Part shown: positions 1 through 8,184 of the stretch, piece by piece
How positions within the stretch are numbered: position 1 is the first letter of the stretch
Layout of the letters: every line of letters begins with the position of its first letter
NCBI GenBank assembly: GCA_963728355.1
Contig: CAVSJQ010000022.1
Coordinates: forward strand, 248,001 to 312,000
Length of the DNA stretch: 64,000 bases
Source: Sva-07 sp963728355
GTDB lineage: Bacteria > Actinomycetota > Acidimicrobiia > Acidimicrobiales > Ilumatobacteraceae
Direction of reading: 5' to 3'
Notes under the pieces: model-generated
The model's database searches: none
What the model saw: only the letters and a program-made list of their open reading frames with translations
Told to the model about the DNA's origin: nothing
Position numbers and translations under genes: made by a program

Positions 1-105
1 GGATTCGTGCCGCCCGACACGCCCGAGGGAACTGCTGTCGTCGTCGACGTCCGCGGCAAGGACCTGCCCGGCCGGGTGGCGGCAACGCCGTTCGTGCGGC
101 GCTGA
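1..105 (+). CDS. gcvT: Glycine cleavage system T protein (aminomethyltransferase), 3' end only
   Basis: Only the last 34 codons are inside the window. The reading frame ends with the pattern VVVDVRGK, then LPGRVA, then PFVRR and a stop, which is the characteristic C-terminus of GcvT (a VRGK segment followed by a terminal PFV basic motif). GcvT transfers the aminomethyl group from the H protein to tetrahydrofolate. The presence of gcvP 0.8 kb away, in the opposite orientation, supports the call. The gene converges on the lysine-rich protein gene with only 3 bases between the stop codons. Confidence 0.82.
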   Translation, partial: GFVPPDTPEGTAVVVDVRGKDLPGRVAATPFVRR

Positions 106-108
106 ATC

Positions 109-885
109 TCAGCTGTCCGGCGGGGTCGTCTCCGCCGCCGGCCGCGTGGCGGGACGCTTCTTCGCTGCGGACTTCTTGGCCGCCGATTTCTTGGCGGGAC
201 GCTTCTTGGCCGCCGATTTCTTGGCGGGACGCTTCTTCGCGGGCGATTTCTTGGCTGCTGACTTCTTTGCCGGACGCTGTTCGGCCGGCGGGTCGTCGGC
301 TGGCGACGTGCCGTCCGTCGTCGGAATGTCGCGCTCAGACGTCCTCAGCTCCGGTGCCGTCGACGCAGTAGAGGCCGACGGCGTCGGAGATGCCGCAGCG
401 GGGGCGGACGGACGGGTGCCGGGGATGCGGAACCCCCCGAACAGTCCACCAGCCGCCGTCTCGGCGAGTTGCGTGATGGGACCCAGCCGTCTCGACACCT
501 CGCCGAGCACGTCGGAGAAGGTACCGATCTGCGCAGGAAGCTGGGCGAAGGCGGGCGTCGCCAGGGTCTCGGCGAGTCGGTTGAGCCCGGGGGCCACGGC
601 CATCGCCGGTCCGCTGACGACCTGCATCATCTCGTCGGCCGTCTTGACCGTGCGTGTCACCTGGGGGATCGCCGCACGGATCGGCTGCTCGACCTCGATC
701 AGCAACGAATTGATCCGCTCGGTCGCCTCGTTCAGGTTCTCCATCGTGCGGTTGAAGTTCTCGACGCCGCGCAGGAACTCGTCGACGCCCTTGCGGAACT
801 GCTCGATCGATCGCACGGTGCCCGACAGCGGCGAGGCGATCAGCGTGAACAGGTCGGCCAACGGGTCGGGGCGATCGTCCGGCAT
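109..885 (-). CDS. Hypothetical protein with a lysine-rich AAKK/PAKK repeat tail
   Basis: The protein is about 258 aa and not recognised as a named enzyme. Residues 1-150 are helical with amphipathic heptad-like stretches (IEQFRKGVDEFLRGVENF, then an ERINSLLIEVEQPIRAAI region), followed by a Pro/Ala/Ser-rich linker. The last 45 residues are a histone-H1-like tail of alternating PAKK and AAKK units. Such tails in actinobacteria can bind nucleic acid or polyanions; any role here is inference. The start lies directly behind gcvP: the gcvP TGA is followed by GGTGATG, so a GTG (888) and an ATG (885) are both available. The gene is probably co-transcribed and translationally coupled with gcvP. Confidence 0.7.
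   Translation of the reverse strand: MPDDRPDPLADLFTLIASPLSGTVRSIEQFRKGVDEFLRGVENFNRTMENLNEATERINSLLIEVEQPIRAAIPQVTRTVKTADEMMQVVSGPAMAVAPGLNRLAETLATPAFAQLPAQIGTFSDVLGEVSRRLGPITQLAETAAGGLFGGFRIPGTRPSAPAAASPTPSASTASTAPELRTSERDIPTTDGTSPADDPPAEQRPAKKSAAKKSPAKKRPAKKSAAKKRPAKKSAAKKSAAKKRPATRPAAETTPPDS
146..280 (-). repeat. About 30-bp repeat encoding the AKK-rich tail
   Basis: Near-identical units of roughly 30 bp (10 codons; core ttcttggccgccgatttctt on the plus strand) recur in phase and encode alternating KRPAKK and KSAAKK blocks. The unit is a multiple of three, so copy-number change would alter tail length without a frameshift. Confidence 0.75.
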
Positions 886-889
886 CACC

Positions 890-3763
890 TCACGTTAGTG
901 CCGTCGCATAGGCCTCCAACGGCTCACAGGAGCAGACGAGGTGGCGGTCGCCCTGGGCGCCGTCGATCCGCGACACCGCAGGGAAGTACTTCTGCGCCCG
1001 CAGACCGACCACCGGGAACGCTCCGAGTTCACGTGGATACGGACGCTCCCACTCGCCCAGCAGATCCTCGGCGGTGTGGGGAGCGTGGCGCAGCGGGCTC
1101 TCCTCCAAGGGCCACTCGCCCTGGACGACCCGGTCGACCTCGGCCCGAATGGCGATCATCGCCTCGCAGAATCGGTCGAGTTCGCGCAGGCTCTCGCTCT
1201 CGGTGGGCTCGACCATCAGGGTGCCCGCCACCGGGAAGCTCATCGTGGGAGCGTGGAAGCCGTAGTCCATCAGCCGTTTGGCGACATCGTCGACGGTGAC
1301 GCCGGTCGACTTGGTGATGTCACGGAGGTCGAGGATGCACTCGTGAGCCACCCGTCCGTGGTCACCGCGGTACAGCACGGGAAAGTACGGATCGAGCCGG
1401 TCGGCGATGTAGTTCGCTGCGACGATCGCCGCACTGGTGGCCGCAGTGAGCCCCTCGGCACCCATCATCTCGATGTACATCCAGGGAATCGGCAGGATGC
1501 CCGCCGAACCGTACGGCGCCGCCGACACCGCTCCGACCGGTTGATCCTGACGCAGCGGGTGCCCCGGCAGGAACGGGGCGAGGTGGGCGCGCACGCCGAT
1601 CGGGCCGACGCCCGGCCCGCCGCCGCCGTGTGGGATGCAGAACGTCTTGTGGAGGTTGAGGTGGCTCACGTCCGCCCCGAACCGGCCGGGCAGGGCATGA
1701 CCGACCAGGGCATTGAGGTTCGCACCGTCGACGTACACCTGACCTCCAGCCCCGTGGACCATGTCGCACAGCTCGACGACACCGGACTCGAACACGCCGT
1801 GGGTGGACGGATAGGTGATCATGATCGCTGCGAGGCGGTCGCCGATGTCGTCGATCCTGCGGCGGACGTCGACGAGATCGACGTTGCCCCGGTCGTCGCA
1901 GCCGACGACGACGACCTCCATTCCGGCCATCACGGCGCTGGCGGCATTGGTGCCGTGGGCGCTCGACGGGATCAGGCAGACCGTGCGGTCGAGGTCGCCC
2001 CGGGAGCGGTGATAGGCACGGATCGCCAACAGGCCCGCGTACTCGCCCTGGCTGCCGGCATTGGGCTGCAGGCTGACGGCGTCGTAGCCGGTGATCGTCG
2101 CCAGACGATGCTCGAGATCACGGATCAATTCGAGATATCCCTGGACCTGGTCGACGGGAGCGAACGGGTGGATGTCGGCGAACTCGGGCCACGTGATCGG
2201 CACCATCTCCGAGGTGGCGTTGAGCTTCATCGTGCACGATCCCAGCGGGATCATCGTGCGGTCGAGCGCAAGATCCTTGTCGCTGAGTCGACGGAGGTAC
2301 CGCAGCATCTCGTGTTCGCTGTGGTAACGCTCGAACACCGACTGCGTGAGGAACTCGTCGCGCCGGCGCATCGACTCGACGAGCCCGTCGGGCACCTCGT
2401 CGTACTCCGCCTCGGCCACCGGGCGACCGCCGAGGGCCTGCACGATGTCGTGGACGTCGGTCGTCGTCGTCGTCTCGTCGAAGGTCATCGCGACGTGACG
2501 GTCGTCGACCAGGCGGATGTTGAAGCCGGCGGCCAGCGCGCCCGCCATCGCGTCGTCGGTCGAGGCGACGGTGAGGGTCAGGGTGTCGAACCACGATTCG
2601 TGGCGCAGTTGGATCCCGCCGGCGCGCAGCCCGGCCGCCGCGATCGAGGTGAGGCGTTGCACCCGCTCAGCGATGCGTCCCAGTCCGTCTCGACCGTGCC
2701 AGGCGGCGTAGAGCCCGGCGATGTTGGCGAGCAGGACCTGGGCGGTGCAGATGTTCGACGTCGCCTTCTCGCGGCGGATGTGCTGTTCGCGGGTCTGCAG
2801 CGCAAGGCGCAGCGCCGGCCGACCCTCGGTGTCGACGCTGACGCCGACGATGCGCCCCGGCATCGACCGTGCTGCGCGATCATGGGCGGCGAGAAAACCC
2901 GCGTGCGGGCCACCGAAGCCCATCGGTACGCCGAACCGCTGCGCCGAGCCGATGGCGATGTCCGCCCCGATCTCCCCGGGCGACACCGTCAGCACACAGG
3001 CGAGCGGGTCGGTGGCCACCACGGCAATGCCTCCCAGCTCGTGCACCTGTGCAATCGCGGCGCTCCAGTCGCGTACGGCGCCGGATGACGTCGGCAGGCT
3101 GAACAGTGCGCCGAACAGTCCGTCGCCGGAGGCCAGCATGTCGACGTCACCGACGACGAGATCGATGCCGACCGGCTCGGCACGTGTACGCAGCACGGCG
3201 ATCGTCTGCGGATGGGTGTCGTGGTGGACGACGAACCGGTCGGAGGCCGACGTGGACTGCCGTCGGGCCATGGTCATCGCCTCGGCGGCAGCGGTTGCCT
3301 CGTCGAGCAGCGAGGCATTGGCGACGTCGAGCCCGCTCAGCTCGGTGATGAGCGTCTGGAAGTTCAGTAGCGCTTCCAGGCGGCCCTGGCTGATCTCGGG
3401 CTGGTAGGGGGTGTAGGCGGTGTACCATGCCGGGTTCTCGAGGACGTTGCGGGCGATCACCGGTGGGGTGACCGTGCCGGTGTAGCCCATGCCGATCAGG
3501 CTCGTGGCCCGACGGTTGTGTCCTGCAATCGCCCGCAGGCGCTCGATGGCCTCGTGCTCGAGGACGGCGCCCGGGAGATCGAGGGGGACGTCGCCGCGGA
3601 TCGTGTCTGGCATCGTCTCGGCGAGGAGCTCGTCGAGCGACGTCGCGCCGACGGTGCGGAGCATCGTGGACATCTCGTCGCTGGACGGCCCGATGTGGCG
3701 GCGCGTGAACTCGTCGGATTCGATCAGCGTGCGCAGATCTCGTGGGGGAGTGGGGTCGGACAC
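890..3763 (-). CDS. gcvP: Glycine dehydrogenase (decarboxylating), P protein of the glycine cleavage system
   Basis: This is a single-chain PLP enzyme of 957 aa, the normal size for the fused P protein. It decarboxylates glycine and loads the aminomethyl group on the lipoyl H protein. The N-terminus has the family pattern FTRRHIGPS. The PLP-lysine motif LNLHKTFCIPHGGGGPG lies in the C-terminal half, with the lysine near residue 706. I chose GTG at 3763 because a strong AGGAGG lies 7 nt upstream and the protein then begins just before the conserved N-terminus. Reading further upstream would run into riboswitch sequence. Expression is probably controlled by the tandem glycine riboswitch and the adjoining hairpin. 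Confidence 0.95.
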   Translation of the reverse strand: MSDPTPPRDLRTLIESDEFTRRHIGPSSDEMSTMLRTVGATSLDELLAETMPDTIRGDVPLDLPGAVLEHEAIERLRAIAGHNRRATSLIGMGYTGTVTPPVIARNVLENPAWYTAYTPYQPEISQGRLEALLNFQTLITELSGLDVANASLLDEATAAAEAMTMARRQSTSASDRFVVHHDTHPQTIAVLRTRAEPVGIDLVVGDVDMLASGDGLFGALFSLPTSSGAVRDWSAAIAQVHELGGIAVVATDPLACVLTVSPGEIGADIAIGSAQRFGVPMGFGGPHAGFLAAHDRAARSMPGRIVGVSVDTEGRPALRLALQTREQHIRREKATSNICTAQVLLANIAGLYAAWHGRDGLGRIAERVQRLTSIAAAGLRAGGIQLRHESWFDTLTLTVASTDDAMAGALAAGFNIRLVDDRHVAMTFDETTTTTDVHDIVQALGGRPVAEAEYDEVPDGLVESMRRRDEFLTQSVFERYHSEHEMLRYLRRLSDKDLALDRTMIPLGSCTMKLNATSEMVPITWPEFADIHPFAPVDQVQGYLELIRDLEHRLATITGYDAVSLQPNAGSQGEYAGLLAIRAYHRSRGDLDRTVCLIPSSAHGTNAASAVMAGMEVVVVGCDDRGNVDLVDVRRRIDDIGDRLAAIMITYPSTHGVFESGVVELCDMVHGAGGQVYVDGANLNALVGHALPGRFGADVSHLNLHKTFCIPHGGGGPGVGPIGVRAHLAPFLPGHPLRQDQPVGAVSAAPYGSAGILPIPWMYIEMMGAEGLTAATSAAIVAANYIADRLDPYFPVLYRGDHGRVAHECILDLRDITKSTGVTVDDVAKRLMDYGFHAPTMSFPVAGTLMVEPTESESLRELDRFCEAMIAIRAEVDRVVQGEWPLEESPLRHAPHTAEDLLGEWERPYPRELGAFPVVGLRAQKYFPAVSRIDGAQGDRHLVCSCEPLEAYATALT

Positions 3764-3797
3764 GGGGAAGCCTCCTGCGGTGGATCGGACTTCCCCG
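3763..3797 (-). promoter_or_regulatory. Hairpin presenting the gcvP Shine-Dalgarno in its loop
   Basis: A perfect 8-bp inverted repeat (CGGGGAAG with CTTCCCCG) encloses a 19-nt loop. On the minus strand the loop ends in AGGAGG, the gcvP ribosome-binding site, and the last stem base is the G of the GTG start. The hairpin follows aptamer 2 of the glycine riboswitch directly. It is therefore a candidate expression platform acting on translation initiation. That mechanism is inference from the geometry. Confidence 0.65.
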
Positions 3798-3798
3798 G

Positions 3799-4028
3799 CT
3801 GTCATCGATACCTGAGAGTTTCGCCGGGGCAGGCCCAGGCTTTCCCCGTCGGTGGCCATCGAGTGTCGTCACGAGTCGGTCGACTCGACACCCGATGGCA
3901 CTTTCCAGCGTGCCTCGCCCGAGCGGTCCGTGGGCCTGAGAGATTCCGGGGAGGTTGCTCCTTCGGCGCCGTCATCGGATGACCATGTTGCGACCGGGTG
4001 CGGGCACCAGGTGACGACTCTCCCGCTC
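3799..4028 (-). promoter_or_regulatory. Tandem glycine riboswitch (two aptamers) upstream of gcvP
   Basis: Reading the minus strand, aptamer 1 (about 4028 to 3921) starts GAGCGGGAGAG, has GCGCCGAAGGAGCAA and AATCTCTCAGG, and closes with GGACCGCTC, which pairs with its 5' end. Aptamer 2 (about 3909 to 3799) starts GCTGGAAAG, has GGGGAAAGC and GAAACTCTCAGG, and closes with GACAGC. These are the conserved cores of glycine riboswitch aptamers, in the usual tandem order separated by a short linker. The ligand is glycine and the controlled gene is gcvP. It fills most of the 348-bp non-coding stretch before the next gene. Confidence 0.92.
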
Positions 4029-4111
4029 GGGTGGAACGGCGATTCAGTTGTGAGCGCAGCGTACCCCTCGGCAACCACCGGTCGCGGGATCCGGCGCGGA
4101 ACGCTCGCGGG

Positions 4112-5959
4112 TCAGGACCCTCGTGGTGCGCTGACGTTGCAGGCGTCGATCGCCTTGATCAACGGATACGGATTCACCGCGGCGCCGCCATTCGGGTGCA
4201 CCTCGAAGTGCAGGTGCGGGGTCGCCGAGTTGCCGGTGCTGCCGACGGTGCCGACGACCTGGCCTGCGACGACCTTCGTCCCGACCTTGATGCCGTCGGC
4301 GAACGTGTCGAGGTGCAGGTACGTGAAATACGTACCGTTGTCCTGGGCGATCCGCAGGCCGTTGCCGGCGAGGGAGCCCGGCGTGTCGATGTAGATCTTC
4401 GACACGGTGCCCGACACCGCTGCGTACAGCAGCTTGCCGCGGGCGGCGATGACGTCGACGCCCTCGTGCAGACGCCCACCGCCTCGTGGTGCCATCCACG
4501 TGTCGCCGAACCAGCATTGGCCCTGGACGGGGAAGACGTCGATCGACACGCCCGCTGACGACGGGGGAGCGGGTGCCGGAGCGGGGGCGCTGCCGAGCCG
4601 GTCGGCGGTCGCCTTGTCGATCTTGCCGGTGGCGGGAAGTCCTTCGCGGCGTTGGAATGCGAGAATCGCTCCGGCGGTCGCCGCGCCGAAGACGCCGTCG
4701 GCGCCCCCGGCAAAGCTGATCCCGGTGGCGATCAACGACCGCTGCAGCGCCTTGACGCGGTCGCCGCGTTCGCCGAACACGGCGAAGCCCAGCTGATTGC
4801 TGACGCCCTGCGGAGCGGCGGCCGTGCCGAGGGCGAGCACCGCTGCATCGGCGCTGGAGACCACACCGGTCTGTTCGCGGCCCTGCGTCTGCTGGAACTT
4901 CATCAGCGTCGACTTGGTGGCGTTTCCGAAGACGCCGTCGGCGCCTCCACGCAGTGCCAGGCCGGTCTGCATCAGGGCGCGCTGCAGGTCCTTCACCAAG
5001 GCCCCGGTCGCTCCGACGGTGAGACCGACGTGGGACGCGCCGGCGGGAGGTGCCGGCGCGGGGGCCGGAGCGGGAGCGGGAGCAGGCGCCCCGGCCGCGA
5101 GGGCCAGCTTGGAGACGACCGCAGCGTCGACGACGCCGTTCGCGGTGAGGCCGTTCGCCTGCTGGTAGCTCGTCAAGGCCGCGGCGGTCATCGGGCCGAA
5201 CACGCCGTCGGCACCGCCGCGAACCGTGATGCCCGCAGCGATCAGCGCACGCTGCAACACCTTGACGTTCTCGCCCCGCGCGCCGACCTTCATGCCGGCG
5301 AACGTGCCCCCCGATGGCGCAGTGGCCGCGGGCGCGGTGGCAGCGGCCGGTTTCGCAGCAGCCGGAGCATCGCCGAGCTTCAGCCGTGAGGCGGTCGACG
5401 CATCGACCTCCCCGCTGACCGCAAGTCCGTTCCACCGTTGGAAGTTGGAGACCGCCGTCTTCGTCGCAGGGCCGAAGACCCCGTCGGCTCCGCCGGGGAG
5501 GAACACACCGGCAGCCATGAGTGCGTTCTGCAGCTTCTTGACCGCGTCGCCCTGCGCTCCGATCGTGAGCGCGCTCGATGCTTGCGGAGTGTTCGTCGCC
5601 GCCGCCAGACCGAGCGCTGCTGCGGATGCCTCGTCGACCTCGCCGGTGGTCGCCAGTCCCGACCGTGACTGGTAGGCGGTCAGCGCCGACTTGGTGGCTG
5701 GACCGAAGACGCCGTCGGCGCCACCCGGAACGGTCACGCCGGCCGACATCAGCGCGCTCTGGAGTGCGACCACGTCGGCCCCGGTGGCGCCTTGGCGCAA
5801 TCCGACGACCGTTTGGGGGAGGACGGGCGCGGTGATCGCGCTCGGTGAGGCAGCGACGACCGTCGGCACGGTGGCGAGCATGAGCCCCGTGATCGTCGCA
5901 ACGCAGACGCCGCGAACAGCGACTCGCGTCGAGCGGTGATGGCGCGTGATGTTGGTCAT
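4112..5959 (-). CDS. Secreted peptidoglycan-binding repeat protein with M23 endopeptidase domain
   Basis: The 615-aa protein has an N-terminal signal sequence (RHH/RVAVR basic region, then a hydrophobic stretch ending VVAASPSA). Five PG_binding_1-type repeats follow, each with a GADGVFGPxT signature, separated by Ala/Pro linkers that include a PAPAPAP run. The C-terminal domain is a LytM/M23 zinc peptidase: HEGVD supplies the first His and Asp ligands and HLHFE the second His. All metal ligands appear present, so an active cell-wall hydrolase or maturation enzyme is likely. The ATG at 5959 is chosen because it gives an intact signal peptide. A leader of about 200 nt with stem-loops lies upstream. 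Confidence 0.9.
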   Translation of the reverse strand: MTNITRHHRSTRVAVRGVCVATITGLMLATVPTVVAASPSAITAPVLPQTVVGLRQGATGADVVALQSALMSAGVTVPGGADGVFGPATKSALTAYQSRSGLATTGEVDEASAAALGLAAATNTPQASSALTIGAQGDAVKKLQNALMAAGVFLPGGADGVFGPATKTAVSNFQRWNGLAVSGEVDASTASRLKLGDAPAAAKPAAATAPAATAPSGGTFAGMKVGARGENVKVLQRALIAAGITVRGGADGVFGPMTAAALTSYQQANGLTANGVVDAAVVSKLALAAGAPAPAPAPAPAPAPPAGASHVGLTVGATGALVKDLQRALMQTGLALRGGADGVFGNATKSTLMKFQQTQGREQTGVVSSADAAVLALGTAAAPQGVSNQLGFAVFGERGDRVKALQRSLIATGISFAGGADGVFGAATAGAILAFQRREGLPATGKIDKATADRLGSAPAPAPAPPSSAGVSIDVFPVQGQCWFGDTWMAPRGGGRLHEGVDVIAARGKLLYAAVSGTVSKIYIDTPGSLAGNGLRIAQDNGTYFTYLHLDTFADGIKVGTKVVAGQVVGTVGSTGNSATPHLHFEVHPNGGAAVNPYPLIKAIDACNVSAPRGS

Positions 5960-6170
5960 GACGGAGCGGCTCCCTGCACGTTGGAGTTTTCGGTCCGCCC
6001 TGGATGGACCTCAAATCTCGTCATCGATCTCCAGCTGAGCTCGAGACGCTCGATACCTCGACGTGAACGTCTGGGTTCCTTCAAGGCCCAGCGTCGGCGC
6101 CCTTCGGGTGGGGAGCGATCATTCTGCCCGACGATGGAGCCGCTGTCCATCGGAGAACCGTAAAGTGACA
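5960..6170 (-). other. Structured untranslated leader of the M23 gene, class unknown
   Basis: No gene is supported here. On the minus strand there is a 7-bp stem (CGATGGA with TCCATCG, plus-strand 6132-6138 and 6146-6152). A second, bulged stem pairs CTGGG and CCT with AGG and CCCAG (6071-6091). Genes of this type often carry a riboswitch, but I could not match the conserved c-di-AMP (ydaO) or other riboswitch cores. Confidence 0.35.
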
Positions 6171-6231
6171 TAACGAAGATTATGGGCGTTCTGCATGGAC
6201 GGGGCAGGATGGAGCCGATGCGCCGCCCTGC

Positions 6232-6606
6232 TCAGGCGGGCCCGATCTCACGGTCCCGCAGCGGACGTGCGGCCTCGAGCAGCCACTGCAGGGCCTCGGC
6301 GAGTTGTCGGGCCGAGGGTGCCTCGGCGTCGCCCAGGTCGCGCTCGACGTCGTCGACGGCGCACGCCAGGACGTACAGCTCGTCGTGCAGCGCGTCGAGC
6401 TCGGACCGTGCGACCACCAGCTCGTTCTCGTTCAGCGCCAGCTCGGCGGCTCGATGTCTGGCCACCCAGTCCCATTGCCGGCACCGGCCGGAGCAGAACT
6501 CGCGTGGACGGCCGGGGCCCCTGCGAGTCGGCAGTGCGCGCCGGCACCAACGGCAGTGAACGATCGCCGATCCTCCGCGCTCGTCGACCACCGGGTATTC
6601 CGTCAT
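6232..6606 (-). CDS. Small zinc-ribbon protein, function unknown
   Basis: The protein is 124 aa. An N-terminal zinc-ribbon-like module has CRWC near residue 17 and FCSGRCRQW about 20 residues later, so four cysteines are available for one metal. The rest is an acidic helical region rich in Leu, Glu and Asp, probably coiled coil. It is not recognised beyond this. I chose ATG 6606 rather than earlier in-frame codons because TACAAT lies exactly 6 nt upstream, the layout of a leaderless actinobacterial start. The gene is divergent from the aldolase-like gene. Confidence 0.72.
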   Translation of the reverse strand: MTEYPVVDERGGSAIVHCRWCRRALPTRRGPGRPREFCSGRCRQWDWVARHRAAELALNENELVVARSELDALHDELYVLACAVDDVERDLGDAEAPSARQLAEALQWLLEAARPLRDREIGPA

Positions 6607-6612
6607 GACGAT

Positions 6613-6618
6613 ATTGTA
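6613..6618 (-). promoter_or_regulatory. -10 element of a leaderless promoter (zinc-ribbon gene)
   Basis: TACAAT on the minus strand ends 6 nt before the ATG at 6606, so transcription should start at the ATG itself. No clear -35 was seen. Confidence 0.6.
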
Positions 6619-6666
6619 GGTGATCCGACCCGTGCGAGTCGACGATCGGCCTGGGAGACTCCGGGG

Positions 6667-7737
6667 GTGCCGACACTTCCGCCGCCTCCCGCCCGCGCCT
6701 TCGCCAGCGACAATGCCGCCGGCGCGCACCCCACCGTGCTCGACGCCGTGTTGGCGGCCAATGGTGGCTCAGCACTCGCCTACGGTGACGACGACCACAC
6801 ACGCGAGTGCTCGGCTCGCTTCCGCGACCTGTTCGGCGCGGACGTGACCACCCGGCTCACCTTCAACGGCACCGGCGCGAACATCGTCGCCCTGGCCACG
6901 CTGCTCGGCTCGTTGCCCGGACCCAATCACGCGGTCGTCTGCACCGACTGGGCGCACATCGCCGTCGACGAGACCGGGGCACCCGAGCGAGTCCTCGGCA
7001 CCAAATTGATCGACCTCGTCACCCCCGACGCCAAGTTGGTCCCCGAGCAGCTCGCCGAACTCGCACACCTCCAGGGCGTGCAGCATCACGCCCAGCCGGG
7101 CGTCGTGTCGATCACCCAGGCGACCGAACTCGGCACCGTGTACAGCGCCGACGAGATCGCTGCGCTCTGCGACCAGGCGCATGCGATGGGCATGCTCGTC
7201 CATCTCGACGGAGCCCGCATCGCCAACGCGACGGCCGCCCTCGGAGGGACGCGCGTCGCACTGCGTTCGATGACGATCGACGCGGGCGTCGATGCGGTGA
7301 GCTTCGGTGGCACCAAGAACGGCCTACTCGGAGCGGAGGCTGTCGTCTTCCTGTCTCCCGCCGCCGCAGTGGGCTCCGAGTACGTCCGCAAGCAGGTGAC
7401 CCAGCTGCCGTCGAAGATGCGGTTCCTGGCTGCGCAGTTCAATGCGATCCTGCACGACGATCTCTGGATCGACCTCGCAGCACACGCCAACGCCATGGCG
7501 GCAGAGTTGCACCGCGTGACGACGGGGGTCGCCGGTGTGGAGCTCGACGGGCCTCCGGCGGTCAACAGTCTCTTCCCGCGCCTCTCCCCCGACGTGATCG
7601 CACCGCTGCGCGACTGGTGCTTCTTCTGGGACTGGGACGTCAGTCGACATCAGGTGCGCTGGATGACCGGATGGGACACGACACCCGACGATGTGCGCAC
7701 CTTCGCCGAGGGTGTCGCACTCCTCGCAGGCCAGTGA
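6667..7737 (+). CDS. Low-specificity threonine aldolase / beta-eliminating lyase family
   Basis: This 356-aa fold-type I PLP enzyme resembles threonine aldolases. It begins FASDNAAGAHP, has LAYGDDDHT (the family YGxD region), HLDGARIANA and SFGGTKNGLLGAE. The last contains the likely PLP lysine near residue 217. Such enzymes cleave L-threonine or allo-threonine to glycine and acetaldehyde. A link to the glycine cleavage genes 3 kb away is plausible but not shown. The start is taken as GTG 6667, just before the conserved N-terminus; in-frame codons further upstream overlap the divergent zinc-ribbon gene. Confidence 0.86.
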   Translation: MPTLPPPPARAFASDNAAGAHPTVLDAVLAANGGSALAYGDDDHTRECSARFRDLFGADVTTRLTFNGTGANIVALATLLGSLPGPNHAVVCTDWAHIAVDETGAPERVLGTKLIDLVTPDAKLVPEQLAELAHLQGVQHHAQPGVVSITQATELGTVYSADEIAALCDQAHAMGMLVHLDGARIANATAALGGTRVALRSMTIDAGVDAVSFGGTKNGLLGAEAVVFLSPAAAVGSEYVRKQVTQLPSKMRFLAAQFNAILHDDLWIDLAAHANAMAAELHRVTTGVAGVELDGPPAVNSLFPRLSPDVIAPLRDWCFFWDWDVSRHQVRWMTGWDTTPDDVRTFAEGVALLAGQ

Positions 7738-7780
7738 CGCCGGGCACGGAGAGATTTCCGAAATTCATTGCTTGATGCAA

Positions 7781-7809
7781 TTGACTCGATGGTCGATTCG
7801 ATTTAGTCT
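7781..7809 (+). promoter_or_regulatory. Primary-sigma promoter of the whiB-like gene
   Basis: TTGACT (7781-7786), a 17-nt spacer and TAGTCT (7804-7809) form the best -35/-10 pair in the window. The start codon is about 60 nt downstream, so this transcript should have a real leader, unlike many others here. Confidence 0.75.
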
Positions 7810-7870
7810 GCTGACCGCTCGGGGCCGACCGGCTTCGAGATGGGGTTCAAACGCACGGGGGTGTGTGTAC

Positions 7871-8167
7871 ATGTCGGCCATCGAACTCGACCGCATCGCA
7901 ACCGATGATGACTGGATGCGCCATGGCGCATGCAAGGGTCTGACGCACCTCTTCTTCCCGACGGCGGCCGAGCGCCCGCAGGCGCGTGAACGCCGCGAAG
8001 CGGCGGCGCTCGAGGTGTGCTCCGGCTGCTCGGTTCGCGTCGAATGCGTCGAGTTCGCCCGTCGCAACCACGAATACGGATTCTGGGGAGGCGAGTCGGA
8101 AGACGAGCGCCACGCGGCCGGCTTCCGCCTGATCGCACCCATCGGCATCCGCGCTCGCGCCAGCTGA
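7871..8167 (+). CDS. WhiB-family iron-sulfur transcription regulator
   Basis: The 98-aa protein has the four conserved cysteines of WhiB proteins: C21 (GACKG), then C50, C53 and C59 in a CxxCxxxxxC arrangement. They hold a redox-sensitive [4Fe-4S] cluster. The turn motif GGESEDER (73-80) and a basic C-terminal segment follow. WhiB proteins act with sigma factor region 4 to control transcription. Which subfamily this belongs to cannot be decided from sequence alone. A good promoter precedes it, and the ribokinase gene follows after 17 nt, so both may be co-transcribed. Confidence 0.93.
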   Translation: MSAIELDRIATDDDWMRHGACKGLTHLFFPTAAERPQARERREAAALEVCSGCSVRVECVEFARRNHEYGFWGGESEDERHAAGFRLIAPIGIRARAS

Positions 8168-8184
8168 CCGCCGCCGGAGCGTCC

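Noticed and set aside
941..3088. Long open frame on the plus strand (715 codons) opposite gcvP
   Set aside because: It is antisense to a clearly homologous gcvP and shows only the biased Arg/Val/Asp composition of shadow frames in GC-rich DNA.
4044..6014. Minus-strand frame of 656 codons overlapping the M23 gene
   Set aside because: An alternative frame of the same DNA, Arg-rich without motifs; the +615-aa frame has a signal peptide, repeats and catalytic residues.
5960..6170. c-di-AMP (ydaO-yuaA) riboswitch upstream of the M23 gene
   Set aside because: The expected conserved core could not be aligned to either strand; kept only as an unclassified leader.
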